This document shows positions 33,485 through 40,453 of a stretch of DNA of 47,114 nt, piece after piece (the stretch's first letter is position 1; every line of letters begins with the position of its first letter). This stretch comes from Clostridia bacterium (GTDB taxonomy: Bacteria; Bacillota; Clostridia; Christensenellales; Aristaeellaceae): NCBI GenBank assembly GCA_017412715.1, contig JAFPWU010000006.1, positions 1-47,114 of the forward strand. The letters are read 5' to 3'. The translations under genes and the position numbers were made by a program. Under the pieces are notes generated by a model. The model ran no database searches. It was not told where the DNA came from and saw only the letters and a program-made list of their open reading frames with translations.

Positions 33485-34912
33485 TTACAGATGATGGACG
33501 AAATTGCTCTGGCTCCTGCGGAACACGAAGAGCCCCACCGCCAGCGAAATCAGGCTGGCCAGCGCGCAGTACAGATAGGTAATCGGCGTCGGTGATATTC
33601 CCCCCAGGGTAATCGTCCGCATGAAGAAGAGGTACTGATACATGGGATTCATATGATAAAGGGTGATAAACCGGGCGGGAATAATGGACTCCGGATAGAA
33701 AATCGGGGAGACAAAGTTCAGGATCGTCAGCAGGATTCCCCAGAGGAACTGCACATCCCGGAAATACACCATGGCGGAGGCCAGGGTCAGGCTGACGCCG
33801 ATGCAGAACAGGATCAGGAACAGCAGCACCAGCGGAATCAGCAGCAGGCTCTTGCTGAAGCGCACCCCGGTGAGCAGCATCATAATCAGCAGCGGAATCA
33901 GGGAAATGCACAGATTGATTCCCGAGGACAGCACCTTGGAGATGGGGAAGATGTACTTGGGCATATAAACCTTCTTGATCAGCCCGGCATTCCCCACGAT
34001 GGACTGCATCCCCAGATTGGAGGCCTCGGAGAAATAGTTGAACAGAATGATACCGCTCATCAGGTAGACCACAAAGTTCTCGATGCTGCTGCGGAACAGG
34101 GTGGAAAAGACGAACATATAGACGAAGGTCATCAGCAGGGGATTCAGAAAGCTCCAGAGCACGCCCAGCATGGAAGCCCTGTACTTGATCTTGAAATCCC
34201 GGACCACCAGGGTCTTCAGCAGATACCGGTACTGCTTCATCAGCATGACGCCCCGGTTCAGCAGGTTTTCCTTTCCCCTGACCCGGCAGATATGGCAGTA
34301 CTGAATCACCGCCAGCAGAACCAGGAGCAGCAACCCCGCCGCGGGCCAGTAATACCGGGTATAGGGCAGGTTCCGGATTCCCTTCTGGACAAGGACCAGC
34401 TCTCCGTCCACGGCCTGCCCGTTCATCCGCAGGCCCGCCGTCTCCGTCGCCACCTCAAACTTGCCGGCGCTCCGGGTCTGCCCGTACCAGAAGGACAGGC
34501 CCCCTTCCGCCTTCAGCGAGAGGGTCAGCGGGGTTCCCCTGGCCGGCCATTCCACCCCGTCTGGCTCGATATGGACCGCGCCTTCCGGGCCGATCAGGCT
34601 GTAGGGGATTTCCGTCTCATACAGCTTTTTCTCCCCGGAGGACAGAACCGCCTTCAGCGCCGCCTTTTTCGGCGCGCCGGGCTGCCTGTTGGCGGAAAGG
34701 GTCAGCGAGGTCAGGGAATCCGCCGCGAGGGAAAACTCCTGCGTGATTTCCTGTTCCTCCGTCAGCTCCGGCAGCACGCCCCCCCGGTTCACCGCGTCCG
34801 TGGAAATGGCCGTCCGGCGCCAGTCGTCCTTCACAATCCAGAACAGGAGCAGCGCCAGCAGGATATAGGCCAGCGTGAAACACAGCAGTCTTCCGTAGTA
34901 ATTTTTCTTCAT
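33485..34912 (-). CDS. Polysaccharide export ABC permease with N-terminal extracytoplasmic domain
   Basis: 475 aa from the ATG at 34912 (AAGGA ten bases upstream); a GTG at 34930 overlapping the previous stop is possible. The C-terminal 260 residues are the ABC-2 permease of the Wzm/TagG group: LLKTLVVRDFKIKYRASMLG, VLWSFLNPLLMTFVYMFVFS, and a helix pattern ending VGLFVFRRSQSNFVHHL. Typical Wzm or TagG is about 260-275 aa. The extra 200 residues are a first helix (about 8-25), a beta-rich outside domain of about 160 residues (ITQEFSLAADSLTSLTLSAN near its start) and a return helix (YYWPAAGLLLLVLLAVIQYC). The added domain may bind the exported glycan. Its ATPase gene lies 197 bp downstream, behind a separate promoter. 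Confidence 0.9.
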   Translation of the reverse strand: MKKNYYGRLLCFTLAYILLALLLFWIVKDDWRRTAISTDAVNRGGVLPELTEEQEITQEFSLAADSLTSLTLSANRQPGAPKKAALKAVLSSGEKKLYETEIPYSLIGPEGAVHIEPDGVEWPARGTPLTLSLKAEGGLSFWYGQTRSAGKFEVATETAGLRMNGQAVDGELVLVQKGIRNLPYTRYYWPAAGLLLLVLLAVIQYCHICRVRGKENLLNRGVMLMKQYRYLLKTLVVRDFKIKYRASMLGVLWSFLNPLLMTFVYMFVFSTLFRSSIENFVVYLMSGIILFNYFSEASNLGMQSIVGNAGLIKKVYMPKYIFPISKVLSSGINLCISLIPLLIMMLLTGVRFSKSLLLIPLVLLFLILFCIGVSLTLASAMVYFRDVQFLWGILLTILNFVSPIFYPESIIPARFITLYHMNPMYQYLFFMRTITLGGISPTPITYLYCALASLISLAVGLFVFRRSQSNFVHHL

Positions 34913-34926
34913 GCCTTCATTTTCCT

Positions 34927-36552
34927 TCACTTTGACGTGCGAAGAGACAGCACCCGGACGGTCGCGTTCTCTCCGAACCGGTACAGATACCAGCAGGCCC
35001 TGTGCTGGCCGTCCAGGATTTCTCCGCCCTCCCGGATCACGATGGGATGGGTCGGGTCGTAGCCGTTCCGGTCCAGATCCTCCCGGAGCTTCTCAAACCG
35101 GGCGACCCCGTTCTTCGCGGACTCCTGCTCGTACTGCTCCCTGGTCAGCAGCATGTAATCCGTCCTCCGCATGGTGGACACGTATTCCTGATACTGCTCC
35201 CGGTCGCCCATCAGATACAGGTAGGGCGCGCATTCCCGGAGGGGAATATGGATCTCCTCCCCCTCCTCAATCCGCCGGACATACAGCGAATTCACGGGGA
35301 CGTCGGTCAGATCGTAGGCATATACCTGCGTATGCTCCAGGAAGCGGAGCATGAAATCGTCGTCAATGGCAAACCGGGGATCGTATCTGAGCCGGAAGCC
35401 CCGGTTGGCCAGCACTTCCCGGCCCTTCAGCTGATTGATTTTCTGACGGATCGTACACACGTTCCGGCCTTCCTTTTTCTCCATCGTGCCGGTCATGTAC
35501 CGCTCCAGCGCGTGGGCAAAGGTAAAGACGCCCCGCTCCGCCTCGCCGAAGCTGTCCATGGTCAGGTGCAGATCCTTCACGCCCTGCAGGGCTCCGGCCC
35601 TGCAGGCAAAGCAGGTGCCCGCCACGAAGGAGTAGCCCCCGTGGAAGGAGATGCCGTACTGATTCAGCACCCGGATGGTCAGCCGCTCCTTGAATTCCGG
35701 ATCGGTCAGCAGCAGATTTTTCGCGCCGATCAGGTCCGGCCCGCCCGCCCGGGCCAGGTCGTCCACGTTTCTGTGGACCCACCTGGCGCCCAGGGTGGAC
35801 TCATACAGATAAAGGAACCAGTCCTTTCCCCGGATGAACAGATCGTTCGCCGCGGAGGTTCCTTTTTTCGGAAAGCTCCGCTTCGAATGCAGCTTGAAGA
35901 CCATATCGTACTGATTCAGGTCCGTTTCGTTCAGGACGGAAAGGAAAGGCCCGATGTCAAAGCCGTTATTCGGGAAGACCCGGAGGTCCGCGTCCGGCCG
36001 GAACTCCGTGAACTTCTTCCGGATCCACTTCACATCCCGGTCCTGGACGGTGGTAATCACCAGGTCATACTGATATTTACGGAGGTTTTTCAGATACTCG
36101 ATGATCTCTCCGATGGCTTCCTCATAGAATACATGGACCACCACCAGGATGCGGGCGTTCCGGTTCTTCCGGATCTTTCCGGCGTACACCAGCTCGAAGA
36201 AGATTCTCTTCAGCCCCCTGCTGACCCGGTTCCGCCGGTATAAATTCTCCGGCATCCCCAGATACAGCGGCCTGTGGCGGATTCGCCCGTAGAACAGATA
36301 ATGGGCCAGAGGGCACACATCCGCCAGGCCCACGTCCAGATTGACCTCCTGATATTTTTTCTGGTTAAAATGCGTGGAGGGATCACACTGCCGCCATCCT
36401 CCGCGGTAATAATGCTCGGCCGCGTCCACATTCGCCGGAATCCCCGTCTGCTCCCTGTACCAGGGCTCATCGAAGTAAGGGGAGTTCCGGAGCATCCGCA
36501 GGACCATTTTATCCTTGATCTTCCGCTTGAATTCTGTAAGTATGTTCATCAC
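34927..36552 (-). CDS. RgpF-like glycan protein with C-terminal ParB-like domain
   Basis: 541 aa. The N-terminus has the repeated short motif of rhamnan/GT proteins (SPYFDEPWYREQTGIPANVD; then CDPSTHFNQKKYQEVN and PLAHYLFYGRIRHRPLYL). Residues about 130-400 are RgpF-like: RILVVVHVFYEEAIGEIIEY, NNGFDIGPFLSVLNETDLNQ, VFKLHSKRSFPKKG, and VAGTCFACRAGAL. RgpF proteins act in rhamnose-glucose polysaccharide side-chain synthesis. Residues about 415-541 look like a ParB/sulfiredoxin-fold domain with GYDPTHPIVIREGGEILDGQ followed by HRACWYL. The start is GTG 36552 or ATG 36549; GAGG lies very close to both. Cytoplasmic. The ParB-like tail could bind a nucleotide (CTP in true ParB), but its role here is unknown. 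Confidence 0.82.
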   Translation of the reverse strand: MMNILTEFKRKIKDKMVLRMLRNSPYFDEPWYREQTGIPANVDAAEHYYRGGWRQCDPSTHFNQKKYQEVNLDVGLADVCPLAHYLFYGRIRHRPLYLGMPENLYRRNRVSRGLKRIFFELVYAGKIRKNRNARILVVVHVFYEEAIGEIIEYLKNLRKYQYDLVITTVQDRDVKWIRKKFTEFRPDADLRVFPNNGFDIGPFLSVLNETDLNQYDMVFKLHSKRSFPKKGTSAANDLFIRGKDWFLYLYESTLGARWVHRNVDDLARAGGPDLIGAKNLLLTDPEFKERLTIRVLNQYGISFHGGYSFVAGTCFACRAGALQGVKDLHLTMDSFGEAERGVFTFAHALERYMTGTMEKKEGRNVCTIRQKINQLKGREVLANRGFRLRYDPRFAIDDDFMLRFLEHTQVYAYDLTDVPVNSLYVRRIEEGEEIHIPLRECAPYLYLMGDREQYQEYVSTMRRTDYMLLTREQYEQESAKNGVARFEKLREDLDRNGYDPTHPIVIREGGEILDGQHRACWYLYRFGENATVRVLSLRTSK

Positions 36553-36568
36553 CTCATTGCAGGTTGGC

Positions 36569-39500
36569 TTATTTCGCGGATTTTTCGATTACGTCCAGCC
36601 CGTTCTCTTCCGCGTAGGAAATCACATAGGCCGACGTGGTGCAGATCACCAGGTCCCCGCAGCCGTCAAAGGCATGGGGGGCAATCCAGGTTACGCTGTC
36701 GGGGATATAGACGCGCTTCAGGTTCGGCATCTCCGCGAAGGCATAGGCACCGATCCGGGCGCAGGGCGCCTGAATCACCGCGATTCCCGCGCCGGAGCCC
36801 CGGAAGGCCTCCTCCTCAATGCTTTCGAGGCCCGCGGGCAGCCGCAAGATGCTCTCTTCCGTCTCCCATTCGTCCACAATCGCGAAGGCAGCCCGCTCCG
36901 TTTCGGAGGCTACATAGTCCGCAGCGAAGGCGCCGCAGGTCAGCTCGAAATATCCCTCGCCCAGCTTCATGGTCTCCTTCGCGGTCAGCAGCACCGCTTC
37001 CCCGGAGGCGGAGACGGATTCGCCGACCAGCGTCCGCGTCTCCATGTCGGCGGAAAGCCGATACACCCGGAAACGGTATTCCTCCGCGTTCTCAACGGGG
37101 GCAACCTTTACCTTCAGCGGATCCCCCGCGGCCAGCCTGGAAGGCGCGGACTCAAAGACCGGCTTTGCCAGGGTGCCCCTGCTCAGGATCCGGACCTCCG
37201 CCGGCCGGCCCCATCCGGTCCAGGCGCCGTTCCGGAAGGCCATGGCCTTCACGTACCAGATTCCCTCCGACGGGACCTCCGCGCAGGCGGCCGTCCAGGA
37301 GAAGGCGCCGTTATCGGAAAGCAGCTCCTCCTGATACCCGTAATCGGTTTCCCCCGCTTCCGCGTCATATCTGATCCGCAGCTTCTCCGCGCCGCTCAGC
37401 TCCGCGCTGAAGGACACCGTCCGGTTCACATAGATTTCCTCCGCCGAAGGCAGGACGGACGGCCCTTCCTCCCGCGATCCAGCCAGGGTGAAGAAGCCGG
37501 CGGCCTCCCGGTCCTGATAGGCGTCGGACCGGGCCGTAACGGTCAGCGTATAATCCCCCGCGTCCAGCATGGATCCGTCCAGCCGGAGCTCCGTTTCCGA
37601 CACCGGGAGCGTCCCCGAGGCGATAAACTGATCATAGCTTCCCGCCGGCCGCCAGTAGAGGGAATAGACGGCGCTTTCCGCCCGGGGATCCAGGCTGTAG
37701 GCAATCACCACGTCCTGGCCCGCCGTCAGCGTTTCTCCCCGGATCTCGATCCCGGGGGGCAGCAGCTCGTCCTCCGATTCCACCCGCAGGGTCACCGGAT
37801 CGCTCATGCTCCGCCAGACCTCATTCAGCATGACGGCGCAGGATACGGTGTACCGGCCTCCCTCGGGGAAGATGATCGACAGGGCGGTCTGATCCGCCTC
37901 CGCGATCTGTCTTACCTCAAAGCCTTCGTATTTCTCGATTCCGTTCTCCGTCTCCCGGAAAACCCTGAAGCTGTAGTCCTCAATGAAAAGGCCGAAATCC
38001 AGCGTAATCCCCGCATTGGCGTAATAGGGCCCTTTCTCCCGCACCGTCATGACCGTTTTTTCCTGCCCCGCGGCGGTCACATGAACCGTCCGGGTCGCGG
38101 TGCTCCCGCGCTTCTGGGAGGAGGCGGGCACCGCCCTGACCTGGATGCGGTAATCCCCCTCCGAAAGGAAGAGGGTTTCCGCAAAGGTATGCGCCAGCTG
38201 CTCCTCCTCGCCGGTCAGAATGACCTCCCCGTCCAGCAGGGGCGAGGTCTTCTCCCCCTCCGCATAGTACAGCATCAGGGCGTAATAGGACGCCTCCGCC
38301 GACCGCTTCACCTGCACCGTCAGGGGCGTTCCCAGGGAAATCTGCTCCGAGGACAGGGTAACTGCCGGCGGAGCGATCCGGAAATACAGATAGGCGCTGT
38401 CGCTTCCGGTCTCCCAGCCGGCCGCGGCCGGATCGTACATGGCGTAAATGAATACGCCGGAGGCCGGGATCTGGGCGGAAGGCACCCTGCAGCTGACCAG
38501 GATATCCCCGTTCTCCGCCGCCGTCTCCTCCGTTTCAACGCTCAGCTTTTCCTGGGTTTCGCTGTTCGTGACGTTCACCGTCCAGGCGGCGGCCGCATTC
38601 TCCGCCACCCTGGGGAACCTCAGGGAAAACCGGAGATCCTGCCCTTCCGTCAGCCCTTCGGGAAGGTTCATGGTGATTTTGGGGGAGCCGTAGGAGGTCA
38701 CCGTCAGCGGAAGGGTCTTCGCGTTCAGCACCGCGCCGTCCCCGTCCAGGGATTCGGCCCGGATGCTCTTCATGCCGGCCTTCAGCTGGACCGTTCCCCA
38801 CCTGGCCCCGCTGCGGGCGGTGGTCCTGTCCACCGTCGTCTCGTATCCCTCATACTGGCAGCTGAACCTGTAGCCCGAAGCCGAAGGATCATAGGCGCTG
38901 AAAATGATTTCCTCTCCGGTCAGGCCCTCCTGCCGGCTGGCGGAAAACAGCAGCCCGGCCGCCTCCGGGGCCTCCACCGTAAAGGACGTCCGGGTTTTGG
39001 CCTGGATATCGTTATATCCCTCCTCCCCCCGGAACCAGCAGTCAATGCTGTAGGTCCCCGGGGCGAAGGCTTCCGTCGGATAAGCAATGGGCGAATCGCC
39101 GCCGGAAAGGGTCATCCTCCGGCTCACGGCCGTCCCGTCCTCCGCGCAGATGGTCACCTCACAGGCCTTCACATGCTCTCCCCCGGAGAGGGTAAACCGC
39201 AGATTCTCCCCCCTGGCCACCCTGCCGCCTTCCTGCAGAAGGGCGACGGTTCCCGGAACCACCGTCCCGTATTCAACCGCCTGAAGGGTCACCGTGTTGC
39301 TGGGCGCGCTCCAGGCCGCGTCCGCGGCGTAGGGGTTGGTGCCGGTCACCAGATACTGGACGAACAGGGCCTGCCCGGAAGCCTCCTGGGGCGCGGTGCC
39401 GTTCATGGCATAGGTCTTTTCCTGGGAGGTAAAGTACAGCCACCCGCTTCCGTCATACATCCGCAGCGTATACGCCGTATTGTCCGCGGACTGGGGCAGA

Positions 39501-40009
39501 ACCGCCCGCCAGGTGTAGGCGCCGTTGATCCCCAGGCTGACCGTGCCCTGCTGCCCGTTCACATAGAGGGCGGGACCCTCCCCCGCCGGGCTTCCCAGGG
39601 CCACAAGGATTGTCTCGCCCTGGGCGCTGTTGCCCCGGGCGTCCATGACATAAACGCGGATGCAATATCTGTGGTTCTTCGTCAGCAGCGGCTTTCCGCC
39701 CGAGGTTCCGGGAACCGTGATGACGCATATTCCCTCCGCCGGAACCTCCTCATAGGCGCCCGTGTCGCCGCTCTGGAAAGCGCAGACCGTCTCCCCCGTC
39801 TGGACATCGGTGATCTCCGCCGTCCAGCCGCTTACGGAAGCATTCAGCAGTTCCGCCACGGAAAAGCTCCAGCCCTCTCCCTCCACGGCATATTCCGGCG
39901 CGTCAATCCCCGGCGCATTCAGGCCCTCCGCCCCCGCCTGCCCCGCCGCAAAAAGCACGGCGCCGAGCAAGACGGCCAGCAGCAGCGAGACGCTTCTCTT
40001 TCCGTTCAT
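36569..40009 (-). CDS. Giant secreted beta-domain protein with C-terminal BspA-like LRR module
   Basis: 1146 aa. The signal peptide MNGKRSVSLLLAVLLGAVLF is cleaved near QAGA-EG. From residue 30 to about 1040 it is a series of Ig/Fn3-like beta domains. Recurring forms are GTYSIDCWFRGEEGYNDIQA, EGDYRIQVRAVPAS, DAGDYTLTVTARSDAYQDRE and LGEGYFELTCGAF. Residues about 1060-1146 are LRR_5 (LPAGLESIEEEAFRGSGAG, IGAYAFAEMPNLKRVYIPD, APHAFDGCGDL) with the cap SAYVISYAEENGLDVIEKSA. No LPXTG, SLH or C-terminal anchor is seen. ATG at 40009 with GGAGGACTGT before it; preceded by a long leader with a promoter and a terminator. It is 16 bp upstream of the RgpF-ParB gene, so it is co-expressed with export and assembly functions. 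Function unknown. Confidence 0.9.
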   Translation of the reverse strand: MNGKRSVSLLLAVLLGAVLFAAGQAGAEGLNAPGIDAPEYAVEGEGWSFSVAELLNASVSGWTAEITDVQTGETVCAFQSGDTGAYEEVPAEGICVITVPGTSGGKPLLTKNHRYCIRVYVMDARGNSAQGETILVALGSPAGEGPALYVNGQQGTVSLGINGAYTWRAVLPQSADNTAYTLRMYDGSGWLYFTSQEKTYAMNGTAPQEASGQALFVQYLVTGTNPYAADAAWSAPSNTVTLQAVEYGTVVPGTVALLQEGGRVARGENLRFTLSGGEHVKACEVTICAEDGTAVSRRMTLSGGDSPIAYPTEAFAPGTYSIDCWFRGEEGYNDIQAKTRTSFTVEAPEAAGLLFSASRQEGLTGEEIIFSAYDPSASGYRFSCQYEGYETTVDRTTARSGARWGTVQLKAGMKSIRAESLDGDGAVLNAKTLPLTVTSYGSPKITMNLPEGLTEGQDLRFSLRFPRVAENAAAAWTVNVTNSETQEKLSVETEETAAENGDILVSCRVPSAQIPASGVFIYAMYDPAAAGWETGSDSAYLYFRIAPPAVTLSSEQISLGTPLTVQVKRSAEASYYALMLYYAEGEKTSPLLDGEVILTGEEEQLAHTFAETLFLSEGDYRIQVRAVPASSQKRGSTATRTVHVTAAGQEKTVMTVREKGPYYANAGITLDFGLFIEDYSFRVFRETENGIEKYEGFEVRQIAEADQTALSIIFPEGGRYTVSCAVMLNEVWRSMSDPVTLRVESEDELLPPGIEIRGETLTAGQDVVIAYSLDPRAESAVYSLYWRPAGSYDQFIASGTLPVSETELRLDGSMLDAGDYTLTVTARSDAYQDREAAGFFTLAGSREEGPSVLPSAEEIYVNRTVSFSAELSGAEKLRIRYDAEAGETDYGYQEELLSDNGAFSWTAACAEVPSEGIWYVKAMAFRNGAWTGWGRPAEVRILSRGTLAKPVFESAPSRLAAGDPLKVKVAPVENAEEYRFRVYRLSADMETRTLVGESVSASGEAVLLTAKETMKLGEGYFELTCGAFAADYVASETERAAFAIVDEWETEESILRLPAGLESIEEEAFRGSGAGIAVIQAPCARIGAYAFAEMPNLKRVYIPDSVTWIAPHAFDGCGDLVICTTSAYVISYAEENGLDVIEKSAK

Positions 40010-40191
40010 ATACAGTCCTCCGCCAGTTTTCTGATCCCTGAATCCATTTTTTCAGACCGGGCCTTCCGCTGAATCCCCGCCCGGACTTTCCGGAAAAATG
40101 CTGATGGATTCTCTTAGGGCCGAACCCGCCTCCGCTCCGGCGGATGTCCGCCCGGGCGCTGATTCAGCGGGTTCCTGATCATACATACCAT

Positions 40192-40213
40192 AAAAAAACA
40201 CAGCTCCGCCGTG
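40192..40213 (-). terminator. Intrinsic terminator within the leader of the 1146-aa protein gene
   Basis: Stem CACAGC / GCCGTG (one G-U pair) with a 3-nt loop, followed in the minus-strand transcript by seven U (A-run 40192-40198). A second hairpin, AGGTGA / TCACCT at 40216-40232, comes just before it in the transcript. It lies about 180 bases before the ATG at 40009 and about 140 bases after the predicted promoter. Confidence 0.65.
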
Positions 40214-40348
40214 CGAGGTGAAAAAATCACCTTGCCCCGACCGGAACTATGACCACCGTCCTCCCGGATACGACCATCGGCGCGATACCCGGCATTCAGG
40301 ATGTTCGCGGAAAAAAAGGCACCACGAAAAAGGGGGCTCTTTTCCCAT
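40192..40348 (-). ncRNA. Candidate small RNA or attenuator leader
   Basis: The stretch between the predicted promoter and the terminator would give an RNA of about 155 nt. It contains no ORF with a ribosome site. Besides the terminal hairpins, CCGGATA (40264-40270) and TACCCGG (40286-40292) can form a 7-bp stem in the minus-strand RNA with one G-U pair. I could not match it to any RNA family. It is either a free small RNA or the regulated leader of the 1146-aa protein operon. Confidence 0.35.
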
Positions 40349-40353
40349 ATGTG

Positions 40354-40383
40354 ATTGTATCACAAGACAGGGGGATTTGTCTA
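40354..40383 (-). promoter_or_regulatory. Predicted sigma-A promoter before the 1146-aa protein operon
   Basis: On the minus strand: TAGACA, 18-bp spacer, TACAAT, with an extended TG (TGATACAAT). It lies in the 444-bp gap 40010-40453, between the tandem GT-B gene and the 1146-aa protein gene. Apart from this promoter, the candidate RNA and the terminator, the gap holds no gene. Confidence 0.6.
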
Positions 40384-40453
40384 TTTTCCTTTCCATTTTC
40401 CGCCAATTGCGCGGCACCACAGTTTTCCGGCGCCGCGGCGGATGATTATGGAT

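Noticed and set aside
25085-40009. Sortase-anchored adhesins
   Set aside because: No LPXTG, following helix or basic tail at the C-terminus of the 1261-aa or 1146-aa protein, and no sortase gene in the window.
36515-40072. Plus-strand open frame of 1185 codons opposite the 1146-aa secreted protein
   Set aside because: It mirrors a minus-strand gene with signal peptide, ribosome site and LRR module; the plus frame has Arg/Gly/Pro-rich composition and no recognisable start signal.
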